Source: Pratylenchus scribneri (taxonomy: Eukaryota; Nematoda; Chromadorea; Rhabditida; Pratylenchidae). From it: a stretch of DNA of 64,000 nucleotides. The translations under genes were made by a program, and so were the position numbers. The stretch is taken from positions 2,790,001-2,854,000 of the forward strand of contig JAQSEB010000001.1 in assembly GCA_030063045.1 (NCBI GenBank). Direction: 5' to 3'. Position 1 is the stretch's first letter; each line of letters begins with the position of its first letter. The notes beneath the pieces were generated by a model that was not told the origin of the DNA, searched no databases, and worked only from the letters and a program-made list of their open reading frames with translations. Shown piece by piece: positions 52,416 to 63,157 of this stretch.

Positions 52416-54345
52416 AACATTCTAACCAAAAACGAAAACACAACATATTTGTCATTTGTTCTTAATTTTATTCGCAAATTCTCATTTCATCTCTCAATTG
52501 TGATTTGACTTTTAAATAAGTTTTAAGAAGCCATCATTCAAATTCCCGCATAATTCTTTTTTTCCTTAATGTATGTATCGCATAAAAAATTTTTTATTGG
52601 ATAAAAATTTTAACTCATTTTAAAGACCTTTTCAAGAGGAATCCATTGGTGTATAAAGCATTGTTGTAGGGGAATTTATTGGCTAGATATGGCTTTGAAT
52701 ATATTGCATTTCTCTGCAATGTTTAGTTATGGTCGAGTTTTGATTTTGATGGATAAGTTAGCGGAAATGCTGATTCTGACAAATGCTTCTGCATGCCCAT
52801 TTTTTATACATTTGTCTTCGATTACTGTAGAGCTAATTCTGCATCGTTAAAAACCCCTAAAATTCGAATACTTCTGCAAGGCTACTTTTTATACATTAGC
52901 GGAAATGCTGACTCTGACAAATGCTTCTGCATGCCCATTTTTTATACATTTGTCTTTGATTATTGTAGAGCTAATTCTGCATCACTTAAAACTAGAGCTC
53001 GGCGCGGATTCCGGGTCGTACGGATTATCCGGACCCGGAGTCCGAAATCCGTATATTTTTTGATTTTCCGGACTTTTTCCGGGCCGGATCTGCCGGAATG
53101 GCAAGCCAAGAAAAGCAGAGTGCTTAGCCAGAGGAAAATCTAATAATAAAAGAAATTATCAATTCCAACAATGCCTAAGGACCCTTCCTATTTGTCATAA
53201 AGCGACAATTGCACCACCTACAGAGCAATTGCCACAATATATGATCACAACAATGGCCATGTGCTTGAGTGAAAAGTGATGAATTTATGGAGATTGAGGG
53301 TAGTTAGAATAATCCGAATTAAAAAAAATTCTAGTTCAATAGTTGAGTTGCCAACCATATCATATCACATTCAAAGTAATTTTTTGTTCAGCCCACCCTA
53401 AATTTTAAAGAATTTTTTCTTCATAAAAACCACTAAAATTGCATCAATGATGGGTTTATTTTATAAACTTTGGCTGATATGTGATTTCAAAAATTCTCAT
53501 TTTTCCCTTTTCAAATTTAGGATTTAAAAAAATAGTAAACCTATTAAATAGAGCATTTTTCCTCTCTATCAAATGATATCAAGACAAGATTATCAAAGTC
53601 GGTTCAACCATTGATGAATTATGAGCTTCTTAATAAACATTGATTTCTTCCTCAATGAAAGTTGAACCACCCTTTCTCTTTACCAATGATTATGTCCTCA
53701 AGGCATTCCTCTGGCGCTGAATATGAAGAGAGGAGGGCGCTCAGCCACCGTATTTTTCCCTTCATTAATCAAAGAAAAAGCCGCCTTCGCCAAGCTAATC
53801 CTTTTCTTTCCCTGTGAATGTAGTCGTTCGAAAAATGATTGTTCAAGAAATTTTCATAAAGCAGATTTGGACCATCTTTTAGAATGGATTAGTCAGGAAA
53901 GCCCAATGAATGGGGAAGAATGGGTGATGAATCCATCGAATGAGGGGGAGGAGAATACTTAAAGTTGAAGCAATCGGATGGAGGTTCAACAAAAACAACG
54001 ATGATGAAGAGGGGAAAAGGAAAAAAGTTATGGGAAAAATGAATGAAATCAATGACTTATGATATAACAATGGCCAATTTAAATTGATTTATATGCTTTG
54101 TGGAAAATAAAAGTGCCTAATAAATTTTTGGCCATTTAACTCATTCATTTATAATAAAAGATCTCATTTTTTCTATCAAATTCATTATTTCTCTCTCTGA
54201 TCTGACCATTTATTTCCTTCCTTATTATTTCATTTATCCATTAATTAAAATTATTTAAAAGCAATTGTTTATTATGCGTTTAGTACATATTTATCTTTCT
54301 TCATTCTTTCATTACTTCTTTGTTTTTCATCATCATTTCAGATTC
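52416..54345. other. Repeat-bearing intergenic region
   Basis: Holds the ~140-bp tandem unit (52758-52991), a short GC-rich CCGGAT-type patch at about 53000-53105 that may be a decayed MITE, and a block at 52480-52620 with similarity to 57470-57620. The 79-codon frame at 53723-53962 has no motif. No gene supported. Confidence 0.5.
52758..52991 (+). repeat. ~140-bp tandem unit (locus 1), two copies
   Basis: Unit starts AGCGGAAATGCTGA, contains CAAATGCTTCTGCATGCCCA, TTTTTTATACATTTGTCTT and GTAGAGCTAATTCTGCATC, and the first copy ends CTGCAAGGCTACTTTTTATA. The second, partial, copy is nearly identical. The same unit occurs twice at 57030-57322. Confidence 0.9.
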
Positions 54346-54561
54346 TCACTGTTGTCCGCCTTGCTGCTGCTCACGATTACGGCGATTTGCACGAAAGCGA
54401 GCCCTCTCTTCACGATTTCGTCTGCGCCGTTCTTCTTCCATTTGCCTCAAATCTTCGGCACGACGTCTCTCTGCTTCGGTTTGGCGTAACAATTCTTGTT
54501 GTTGCCTCATAAGTTCTCCATATTGACGTTCATATTCCCTTTCGCTATCAGAATTATACAT
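54346..54561 (-). CDS. Small Arg/Glu/Gln-rich coiled-coil protein, copy A (71 aa)
   Basis: Single exon, intact. Starts MYNSDSEREYERQYGELMRQ, continues as almost continuous charged helix (QTEAERRRAEDLRQMEEERR) and ends REQQQGGQQ. No signal peptide, membrane segment or cysteine. Three similar genes lie within 9.5 kb (56262-56495, 63158-63424, 63564-63763). The leader AGATCTGCTAA..CAACAAAAA before the ATG resembles that of copy D (AGATCTGTTAA..CCACCAAAAA), and an AG acceptor (TTTTAG) lies just upstream, compatible with trans-splicing or a 5'-UTR intron. Function unknown; highly charged helices may bind nucleic acid or oligomerise. Confidence 0.72.
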   Translation of the reverse strand: MYNSDSEREYERQYGELMRQQQELLRQTEAERRRAEDLRQMEEERRRRNREERARFRANRRNREQQQGGQQ

Positions 54562-55152
54562 TTTTTGTTGTCAACTTAGCAGATCTAAAACGGAATTAAT
54601 TTGTTTTGAATAATGAAATTGCAAAATGCAATTTTAAGATCGGCGAGATTCAGAAATTAAATAAAAGGTACAAGTGGAAATGGAAAAGTTGTGTCATCCT
54701 ATTATAGATTTGGGGATGTGGATATTTTCTTATTTTGTTTAATGTTAAAAAGAAATATTTGGATGGCTTTTGGTTTTCGATTTGCTCTATTCAATTACCA
54801 ATTTACAAATTTATAGTAAAATGATGAATTCATTTCAGTTTGATGGGTGGATACAATCTAAAATGAATGAAACGAATTACTTTCGATTGTCCAATCCATT
54901 AATGATGAATTCACATCAACGGAATGTGAATGAATGTGTGGAAGGGAAAGGGATTGAAATGAAACTGAATTCACCGAATATTAATGGGTGGATATGTATG
55001 GGAATGAGATTATATATGAATGAATGTTTATTGAATCAGCGATCGAAATGTACAAAATAAACTAATATAAATTTTGCTAATTTTGTTCATCATTTTCCTC
55101 GTCCATTACTGATTCATCGCACATTCATTCATTTAAAATCTCATTTCCATCC
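54562..55152. other. Upstream flank of copy A, related to flank of copy B
   Basis: Contains AAAATGATGAATTCA and GGATTGAAATGAAACTGAAT, which recur on the opposite strand in the flank of copy B (55830-55935) and in diverged form near 62480-62560. This indicates duplicated gene units. The open frame 54770-55060 is probably incidental. Confidence 0.5.
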
Positions 55153-55823
55153 CAGGGCTGCCATAATACCGGGGAAACCCGGCATTTCCCGGGTTTTTGA
55201 TGTCCCGGCCGGGGTTTTGCCGGGGTTTTGAAAGTGCCGGGTTTTTTGCCGGGTTTTTCATATTTTGCCGGGTTTTGCCATGTTTTTAAATTTTTAGCTA
55301 AATTTTTCGCTGCGCGGCCATTTTTGGGTCTAATTTTTCGCTGCGCGGCCATTTTTGGGTCTAATTTTTCGCTGCGCGGCCATTTTTGGGTCTAATTTTT
55401 CGCTGCGCGGCCATTTTTAGCTAATTTTTCTTCCAATCAGGGCCCATTTTTAGCTATTTTTTCTCCCTATCAGGGCTTTTTTAGCTACTTTTTCTACCTA
55501 TCAGGGCCATTTTTAGCTAATTTTTTTCCTTCCTTCGCGGCTTTTTCTGGCTAAACTTTTTGACGGCAGACCGATTTTTAAAGCTTATGATATCTTTATT
55601 TCATAACGCACATGCTCAAAAAGTCAATTAAAAATATGCTCAAAAAGTCAATTAAAAATATAAATCTGAAGTAGAAAATTTTTACAAGCTTTTACTAAAT
55701 TGCATTTTAACACGTTTTAAAAGATGCCGGGTTTTTACCGGGGTTTTGAAAATTTTTGCCGGAGTTTTGCCGGGTTTTTAGACCCGAATGCCGGGGTTTT
55801 GACTTTTGGAGATGGCACCCCTG
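55153..55823. mobile_element. hAT-type MITE, 671 bp, with 8-bp TSD
   Basis: Left end CAGGGCTGCCAT, right end ATGGCACCCCTG (inverted CAGGGGTGCCAT), flanked by a perfect 8-bp duplication TTCCATCC (55145-55152 and 55824-55831). The interior is GCCGGGTTTT-rich and holds four 31-bp units with core TCGCTGCGCGGCCATTTTTG (about 55302-55420), the reverse complement of the unit in the 9866-10235 element. No transposase. Inserted between copies A and B of the small-protein family. Confidence 0.92.
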
Positions 55824-56261
55824 TTCCATCCATATTATCCACCCAATCATTCCATAAATTCAGTTTCATTTCAACCCCTTTCACTTCTATTCCGTTTAGT
55901 GAATTCATCATTTTAATATAATTTTGATTGGGCAACCGAAAAGCAAATCCAAAAGGCTCATTTCATTAATTTTTACTCCTAATTATTTCCCGTATCCATC
56001 AACTTTAATCAAAATAGAAAGATCCACATTCTAATTAAAATAAAGAAGCTAATATTATAGATTAGGTCCTTTCTAATAAATTGATAACAAGATTTTAAGA
56101 GGGCTAAACTAAAGTTAAAAATGTTATTCAAATCAAATGGCTCCTATTATACTCTCACCCCTATTATTCTTCAATTTTTATTTCGTTCCTTATCATCCTA
56201 AAACGCGCATTTTTGCAATTATTTCTTTTCTCTCTTTCATCAGTTCAAATCGTGTGCCAAA
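55824..56261. other. Upstream flank of copy B
   Basis: Inverted, diverged counterpart of 54770-55000. A CTTTCATCAG acceptor-like site lies 22 bp before the copy B ATG. Confidence 0.5.
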
Positions 56262-56495
56262 ATGACGGATTCAGAACGTGCACATCGTGAACGTATACTT
56301 GAACGCCAGCGCCTTTTGGATAATATCCGTGAACTAAATCGAAGGCTTCAAGAAGATTTGGAACGCATGAGGGCTGAAAATGATCGTCGTGAGGCTCAGA
56401 TACGTCAACGCCAAGAAAGGGAAGCAGAAAATCATCGCCGAAGGCAAGCTCGTTATGATGCACGCCGCCGCCGTGATCAAGGCGGACAGCAGTGA
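56262..56495 (+). CDS. Small Arg/Glu/Gln-rich coiled-coil protein, copy B (77 aa)
   Basis: Single exon, intact. MTDSERAHRERILERQRLLD opens a continuous charged helix (RELNRRLQEDLERMRAENDR) ending ARRRRDQGGQQ. The start MxDSER and end GGQQ match copies A and D. Heptad-like Leu spacing in the first half suggests a coiled coil. No secretion signal. Transcribed away from copy A, so A and B form an inverted pair with a hAT element between them. Confidence 0.72.
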   Translation: MTDSERAHRERILERQRLLDNIRELNRRLQEDLERMRAENDRREAQIRQRQEREAENHRRRQARYDARRRRDQGGQQ

Positions 56496-57992
56496 GGAGC
56501 TGAAGAAGATGATGATGAAACAAAGAAGGGATGAAAGAATGAAGAAAGAGACAAATAAATAAATAGTAAACGCATACAAACAAATTGCTTTTAAATAATT
56601 TAAATTCAAATTTCCGGTAATAAATAAATAGTGTTAAAATCCCATTGCCAGTGATCCTTAATTAATTAATTTTGAGTCCACTTGATTATGGTCTAATGGA
56701 TGGATTGATTGTGGGCAATATTCACATGCTGATGAGGCCTCAAGTTCCAAATTCTTGTTAGAAGAAAAAAGAGGACATAAAGTCCATAAGTACCGGAAAT
56801 TCGATCTCTGTTCATCGGTCGATTGAGCTAAATTTTACCATAAAATTAATTTTTTCGATTTGACCGAAAAGGACACTTCTTTTATTTAAACAGGCTACCA
56901 ATCAATTTTCTTCACCCTTAGATCGACTCAGTTTTTCGAGACTCACTGATCTGTCTGCTTATGTAGAAAAAATGGCTTATAATATAAGTTAAAAACAGTG
57001 CTGTAGGACAAGCAGAATTCCCGAAGCAAAAAATGTTGACTCTGACAAATGCTTTTGGAGGCCCATTTTTTTGACCTTAAAATTTGATTTCCTATACTCA
57101 TTTTATATCTAGTAGAGCTAATTCTGCATCGCTAAAAATCCTAAAATTCGAATGCTTCTGCAAGGCTACTTTTTATACATTAGCGGAAATGCTGACTCTG
57201 ACAAATGCTTCTGCATGCCCATTTTTTATACATTTGTCTTCGATTACTGTAGAGCTAATTCTGCATCACTTAAAAGTTAAAACCTTAAAATTCGAATGCT
57301 TCTGGAGGGCTATTTTAACCTTAAAATTAAAATTTGATTCGAATCGGTCGATGGAAAAGATAAAACTTAGATTGGAATATGGAAAAGATAAAACTTAGAT
57401 TGGAAGAAGAATAACCAATTAATTTAATAAAAAGTTAGAATGAAAAGTTAGCGTGAAGTGTGAAATTCATAATTTTACCGCAAATTCTCATTTCATCTTC
57501 ATTCTAATTTTTTAAATAAGTCTAATAAAAAGCCATGATTTTAAAGATGATATTCTAATTCATTCGTAATCCCACATAATTCTTTTTTTTGTTTGTATCA
57601 CACAAAAATTTTTATTAAATAAAATTTACATGATCAAATAAATTATCGATGGATAATAATGAGAATCAATCCATAGTAAGCACAAATCATTTAGTTGTAA
57701 AGTTCCGACGAGAATCCCCATCCAACAAATTTATCATTAAAATTAGTATCAAATTAAAATACCAGTAAATCTATTTCAATGTCTTTTGAAAAATTGGAGA
57801 TAGGGGCGATGGAATAAAATACTCAATTTTTCTTTTATAATACTCTTCTGCACTGCAACAATGGAGTGGATTTGCGCAACGGATTATAACAATCGACACC
57901 CATAAATTTTGAAAAAAAATGCATCATTCTCGCATATAGATTGAGCCCATAATTTCTTCAATCCATAATAAAAACACTGCCAATTTCCAAAA
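56496..57992. other. Repeat-bearing intergenic region upstream of SLC10 gene
   Basis: Holds the ~140-bp tandem unit (57030-57322), then a block (57470-57620) similar to the 3' flank of the membrane-protein gene at 52480-52620. No gene supported. Confidence 0.5.
57030..57322 (+). repeat. ~140-bp tandem unit (locus 2), two copies
   Basis: First copy diverged (TTGACTCTGACAAATGCTTT), second nearly identical to locus 1 (AGCGGAAATGCTGACTCTGA onward). Same orientation as locus 1. Confidence 0.88.
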
Positions 57993-60900
57993 ATGTTTTA
58001 TCCTCACATCCCTAATATTGCCTCATCATTTTGCCGTTTTTTCACAAAATTTTTGTTCGCCATAATTCTGGGCCTTTTCTATTCTATCTGTTTTTCTTTC
58101 CACGATGCTCAAGGCCAAGTGCTTTTCCTCAATACAACAATTATACCGAATGTTACGTGGCGTCCGCCTGGTTTGGGCCAATTCCGTGTTGGCGATGAAC
58201 GGTCTGTATCTGTACTTAGTTAGGGAGAAAGGACTTGGCAAATTCATCAAATAAATTCAATTTTTGGTCGGTCACAAATTGCCTTTCTGGTCAATTCTAT
58301 TATAATTGGAATTTAATGCATAATTTTCTCACCCAATATTATGCCCTTAAGCACAATTTGGCTTTTGGTCAACTCCAACGAGACTTCATGGTCCGGGCCC
58401 ATCGAAATCACGTGCCAATATGCAATGGGATGTCCCCTCGAAGAATGCTCAATTGTGCACCAAATTCGGCTGGATCGGGCCAATGAATTCACCCAAGCAT
58501 TGAATATTAGCCTAAAAGGAACATTCATTGGTCTGAATCGACTTTTTGCCAGAATTGGGAAAAAGTACGTCAAAATGGGCAGAGAAGAAATTATAATTTA
58601 TAAGAAAAATAAAAATCCATCAGATTTATTCAAGATTTCGCTATGCCTAGAATACGACAAAATTTTATGGCCTCAAAATATTTAGATTCATAACAGATTA
58701 ATTTTATTCATTCCAGACAATTCTGGTATCGAATTCGAATTTGGAAAACTCCTTTTGGCTCTCATTTGACCCAATTGTTCATCATTGCCTTGGGCATTGC
58801 CATTGTTGTGGGCAATTTTATAACTGGCCTTCAACTTCAACCTGGATTGGTCTCAAAATACATAAAACTTTTGGCTCTCTCGGCCATTTGCCAATTTCTT
58901 ATCATTCCAATGGCAAGTCCTTGGAAGGAACGGAATGTACTCTAAATTTATTTTCGGCAGATTGGTTTTTGTATTGCCAAATATCTCCTCGGGGCCCATC
59001 CTTTCGTCGTCCGATTGGCCTTCTTTTTGGTGGCTTGTACGCCGACTGGTGCCGGCAAAAGTGCATTTTGGTATTCGCAAAATCCTTTGGATTTATTTGC
59101 CCATTTTATTTATAGGTCAGTTCTCTTTGATGGCAATTTGGAATTGGTTGCCGCAATCACATTTATGCAACGAATTGGCACTTTAAGTAATAATCATTTT
59201 TTAATGTAAAATTCCGCCCAATTTTTTTACAGTTTTTATGAGTCGCACCCTAAGGACCTACACCCAGAGGACCTACACCCAAAGGACCTACGCCCTAAGG
59301 ACCTACAACCCAAAGGACCTACAACCCAAAGGACCTATGACCCAAAGGACCTACGATCCTAAAGATCTACACCCAAAGGACCTACACTAATTTATTATTT
59401 TTCAGATTTGAATATGATAAATCATAAAATTTATTCCATAATAATAAATAAAAAAGAATGTATTTATGCCAATAATATAGTATGATGTGAGCATAATATG
59501 TAAATTTGTTTGCAAACCAAATAATTTATACATCATAAAGTTAAAATAATGGACTAAAAAAAGTAAAACAAAACAAAATAAATTTATGTGTTAAAGCTAA
59601 TATAATATGAGCAAGAGGTGAGAAATTCAATTGGATTTTGCGGCCCTCCAACATCTCGCAACACATTCAAAAGGTTCTCATTTTTCTGGCGGTATGTGTC
59701 CTTGCTGAATAGCGGCGGCCGAAAACCAGCTGCAATTCGAACGGCCAATGTGTCAACACGAACCTGATTATTTTCAAATATATTAATATAAATTAAAAAT
59801 AATATAACAAACTTGTTCATCCAAAAGTGCGTCCAACAATTTGTATGGATTTGGATGGTGGCGACTAAAAACTGAAGCAAATGCATTGTGTTTTTACATT
59901 TTTAACAAAATAATAAGAAAAACCTTGGCCTGATCGCTCACACCTGCCAATTGCTGGTTTATAATCGTTCGTGGTGCGATTGGCGTTGTTAATGCCGCTT
60001 GATTTATTCTGGATTTAATTTGAGCCAGCTCAACTCGATTCGGTGATGGAGGATGACTATGCAGCTTTGTGATGGTAACTTCGTTGTTGGCATCGGTTAT
60101 TGCAGAGGCTGGACATTTTGTGCTGCGATGTTGTTCGCATTTCCAATAAGTTTGCCCATTGGCTCCATTACGATTTTTTATGTAAATAAAGCCATGATAA
60201 ATGAGTTTTTGACCTCCCATTTGTGATTTAATAAACGTCGCCATTGTTAAATTAATATTGTTTTTTATTTTGATATTAAATCTGAAAAATAATAAATTAG
60301 TGTAGGTCCTTTGGGTGTAGGTCTTTAGGATCGTAGGTCCTTTGGGTCATAGGTCCTTTGGGTTGTAGGTCCTTTGGGTTGTAGGTCCTTTGGACGTAGG
60401 TCCTCTGGGTGTAGGTCCTTAGGAGTAGGTCCTTTGGGTTGACCCCGTTTTTATGCCAATTTGGATGCATTTCTTGGGTCGACCAGCCTTCTTTGTTGAA
60501 CGAGTCCATATCAGCTGGAGTGCCATTGTTTATGCTTTGGCCCTTATGATGGTGCCATTCTTGATTGGAATGTTTTTGACCAGAATCGGGGCTCGGGAAT
60601 TTATTCAACGTGGTGCCAATTACATCAAGGCAAGTTTCACAAATAAAATCAATAATCGTATTTAAAATGCCAGACATTTATTATGACATTGATTTATCCA
60701 TAACATTGACCAATATATATTTCTTCTATTAGTCCTAATCTAGTAAAATGGCTCAGAGATGGGCTTAGACTCTCGATCCAGGCCTTCGCCGGTGGCCTAA
60801 AGAAGGGGATAGTGGTTAAAATTTAAAATGATTTTAAATTATTAAAATAGGAATAATAAAATAAACAGCGAAAAGGGACCTATATTGGGGCAATATTTGA

Positions 60901-61744
60901 TTGATAGGAGGGTGACTGGTAATTAATGCAAAAATTTGGGTTACAGTAGGATAAATAGGAAGGTTCCTTAGATATTTTTGGCATTGACAATTTTCTTTTA
61001 TTATTAGATTTTTCTCTGGCTAAGCACTCTACTTTTCTTGGCAATCGCCATTCCGGCAGTTTGGTCCAATCTTCGTCTTCTCACTTGGGATTTAGTTTTG
61101 CTAATTGGTTTGGTGTTGCCTTGTGCCTCACATTGTGCCGCATTTTTGCTTACAAAATTCTTTCATCTGGACCAAAGGAATATTCGAACCGTGATAATCG
61201 AATGTGGAATTCAGGTGACAAATAAATGAGGTGTTATGACGGGACACGGGAGTTCAAAAATGTTTATAATTCAAAAAATAAAAGAGTTTTGATTTAAAAG
61301 AGTTCCGGCCTTGCTGCCCTAATCCTGCTCCTTTCACTTGGCGAACCAGAAAGGGATGTGGCCCTGACAATCCCAATTGCCTTTGCACTTTTGACCGACA
61401 AACCACTATTGGCCATTTGTTTTGGCCGAATTGGGCGAAGGGCATTTGCTGTGTTGAAAGGGGCCAACAATCAACAAGTGGGGCCAGTGAACAATGGCAG
61501 CGAAAAGGCAAAAACATTTTTTTTAATGATTTTATTTATTTATTCTCTAATTTCCTTTCAGCAAATTGCCTCATCCGAATCGCATCAATTGCCTAGCAAT
61601 CGGCAATCTCCGCAAGAAGCAAATAACAATTCCTTTTCAAATTCAACTCAACAAATTGCCGAATTACTCGAACAAAATTTACTGATCCGAGTCAAACAAA
61701 TGGACGAAAAAATGGGCGCAATCAGACGGCCAATGATCCATTAA
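57993..61744 (+). CDS. SLC10-type (bile acid:Na+ symporter family) transporter, exon 6 disrupted by a transposon
   Basis: Polytopic SBF-fold transporter with an N-terminal extracellular domain, as in P3/SLC10A3-A5. Exons: 57993-58201, 58352-58564, 58717-58912, 58961-59070, 59116-59186, [59233-59240 + 60448-60629], 61008-61214, 61301-61507, 61562-61744; the joined frame would be ~525 codons. Signal sequence FLFAIILGLFYSICFSF; sequons NTT, NVT, NET, NIS. Core motifs: TPFGSHLTQLFIIALGIAIV, FFLVACTPTGAGKSAFW, SVLFDGNLELVAAITFMQRI, FMPIWMHFLG, SSGLAALILLLSL. Introns after 58912 and 60629 start with GCAAGT (GC-AG); the last (61508-61561) would also be GC-AG but can be read through. A 1,206-bp element sits inside exon 6, eight bases after its acceptor, so this copy is probably non-functional unless the element is removed from the transcript. 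Confidence 0.85.
59241..59398 (+). repeat. MULE left inverted terminus (minisatellite-like)
   Basis: About ten imperfect units of AAAGGACCTACACCC. Inverted counterpart at about 60295-60446, with the same variants (GACCTATGACCC, CTACGATCCTAAAGA) in mirrored order, showing true inverted termini. Confidence 0.93.
59584..60244 (-). CDS. FLYWCH zinc-finger protein inside MULE-type element, 179 aa
   Basis: Exons in coding order: 60244-59944, 59871-59813, 59763-59584; donors GTGTGAG and GTTTGTTA, phases agree. The FLYWCH finger occupies about residues 13-65: LIYHGFIYIKNRNGANGQTY, then WKCEQHRSTKCPASAI, then LHSHPPSP, giving the W-x-C...C-x-A...H-x-H pattern. The C-terminal half (YKLLDALLDEQVRVDTLAVR, then RQKNENLLNVLRDVGGPQNP) is unrecognised and probably helical. 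FLYWCH domains are found in nematode transcription regulators and at the N-terminus of MULE transposases. With no catalytic domain here, it may be a captured host gene, an accessory DNA-binding protein of the element, or a truncated transposase. The frame is open and fully spliceable, arguing for recent function. Confidence 0.75.
60733..60972 (+). repeat. Dispersed ~300-bp repeat, copy 3
   Basis: CCTAATCTAGTAAAATGGCT, GGGCTTAGACTCTCGATCC, GGCCTTCGCCGGTGGCC, GGGGCAATATTTGATTGATA and TACAGTAGGATAAATAGGAA are the reverse complement of landmarks in copies 1 and 2. Lies in a GC-AG intron of the SLC10 gene. Confidence 0.82.
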
Positions 61745-62833
61745 ATTGAAATGAAATTTATATTGGAATATTTCCTTCATTTTATTGGATAAAACAATCA
61801 AATTATATTTGACCTCCGTTTTTATCAATACAATTTGGGAATTTAATCATTGGCTATTTCTTTGCTTGATTAACGACAAATTTAATAATAAAATTGATAA
61901 AGGAAATTGAGGGGAATGATGCAAAAATATGTCTATTTCATTCAATTTAAGTGGTATGTTGGGAAACATTTTCGGCGTCCCCCATGAAAAAAATTGATAC
62001 AGGACTCGGGACCTATGAGACTATGATAATTTTGAAAGGATCTCATCTTATAATCAATAATCATAAATGATAATCAAGCTGATAATTATAATAGCTCCAC
62101 ATTTTTACATAACGATAAAAAAAGAATTAAGTTTTATATTTTTAACCAAGAAGGTAAAATGTTTTACACATTTGGTATTTAGACTTTTAAAAATTTCCCT
62201 TAATACCCAAATTATCCCGCGATCCCCGATAATTTCCTCCCCGGGGTCCCCGAATCCCCGTCCCCGTGAGAGGATATCCCCGGGGCAACCCAGCAGAGAT
62301 GTTCTCCGCGAAATCATCCCCGAAAAATTTTCCCCGTGCTCTTTCCCATCCCCGGAGGTCCAACTCTAATCTAGGTATACTATACTATTATCAAATATCC
62401 ATGTCCTCTAAAAAGCGCGTTTATTTTTTAGAATTTAAAAGAATTTTATTTTTTAATATGACATATTTCAATCCCTACTGAATCATTCACATTCACCCAT
62501 TCATTCGATGATGAATTCATTTTATTTTTATTTTCAATCCCATCCAACTGCGATAAATTTCTCATTATAATTTTTATATTTTCCATTAAAATTCTGGTTG
62601 ATTTTACCAAATCAAAGAGCCAAAAGCTATATTTTATTTCATAAATTTTCAATCCTAACAAATAAGTATTAATATAATACTATTCTTGAGACTATTATCA
62701 ATAAAAATTTAAGCTAAATCACCTGTGGAATAAATTAATAACAAATATTTATAAAAAGGTTTATAAAATTGTTATTTAATTTTAATAACGCCTATACTCC
62801 AAAATTATCATATCTTTCCCCTTTTATTTTGTT
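61745..62833. other. Intergenic region with GC-rich fragment
   Basis: After the SLC10 stop. A CCCCG-rich stretch at about 62215-62375 ends GGTCCAACTCTAATCTA, whose complement (TAGAGTTGGACC) looks like a hAT end, but no matching opposite end or duplication was found. The segment 62480-62560 resembles flanks of the small-protein genes. Confidence 0.45.
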
Positions 62834-63053
62834 TAGAGACCGGCAAAATGTCATCCGCGGGATTCCGGACCGGATTTCGGATTGGGTAAATTTGGGCCGG
62901 ATCAAGCAAAAAAAGCTCCGGATTTGGCCGGATTTTTTAAAAATCTCATAAAATGTGCCGGATTCCGGACCGGATCCAGTTATAAAATTTTTTCTCCGGA
63001 TTCTGGCAAAAATGGCCGGATCCGGAAAAAATCCTGTCCGGTGCCTGTCTCTA
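62834..63053. mobile_element. hAT-type MITE, 220 bp, with 8-bp TSD
   Basis: Left end TAGAGACCGGCA, right end TGCCTGTCTCTA (inverted TAGAGACAGGCA), flanked by a perfect 8-bp duplication ATTTTGTT (62826-62833 and 63054-63061). The interior is made of GGATTCCGGACCGGAT-type segments. TAGAG ends and an 8-bp duplication indicate a second hAT family, different from the CAGGG elements. Inserted about 100 bp upstream of copy C of the small-protein family. Confidence 0.9.
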
Positions 63054-63157
63054 ATTTTGTTCTTATTCTTAAAACGCGTATTTTTCCAATTTTGTCCTTT
63101 TCAAATCAAATTTGAGCGAAATTCTTTTTCAGCACAAATAAAAATATTGAATCAAAT

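Larger units (their letters stand above)
59241..60446 (-). mobile_element. Mutator-like (MULE-type) element, 1,206 bp, with 9-bp TSD
   Basis: Flanked by a perfect 9-bp duplication GTTTTTATG (59232-59240 and 60447-60455), which falls at the start of an SLC10 exon. The terminal inverted repeats are about 150-165 bp and almost entirely built of ACCTACACCCAAAGG-type 15-16 bp units; the inner ends share CTACACTAATTTATTATTTT. A single minus-strand gene with a FLYWCH zinc finger lies inside. A 9-bp duplication, long inverted termini and a FLYWCH domain are each features of MULEs. No MULE transposase core (DDE) is visible, so it is probably non-autonomous. Confidence 0.9.

Noticed and set aside
53723..53962. 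79-codon frame with a basic start and acidic end
   Set aside because: No family resemblance and no supporting splice or promoter context; lies in repeat-rich spacer.
54770..55060. 96-codon frame between copies A and B
   Set aside because: It overlaps the duplicated non-coding flank, and its counterpart near copy B is not open in the same way.
59071..59115. Reading straight through as coding in the SLC10 gene
   Set aside because: The frame stays open, but treating it as a 45-nt GT-AG intron gives KSAFWSVLFDGNLEL, the conserved family sequence.
60740..60800. tRNA-derived SINE promoter in the dispersed repeat
   Set aside because: Box A-like and box B-like matches are imperfect and too close together to claim a pol III promoter.
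62215..62375. CCCCG-rich patch as a fourth MITE
   Set aside because: One end resembles a hAT terminus (TAGAGTTGGACC in complement), but no opposite end or target duplication could be found.
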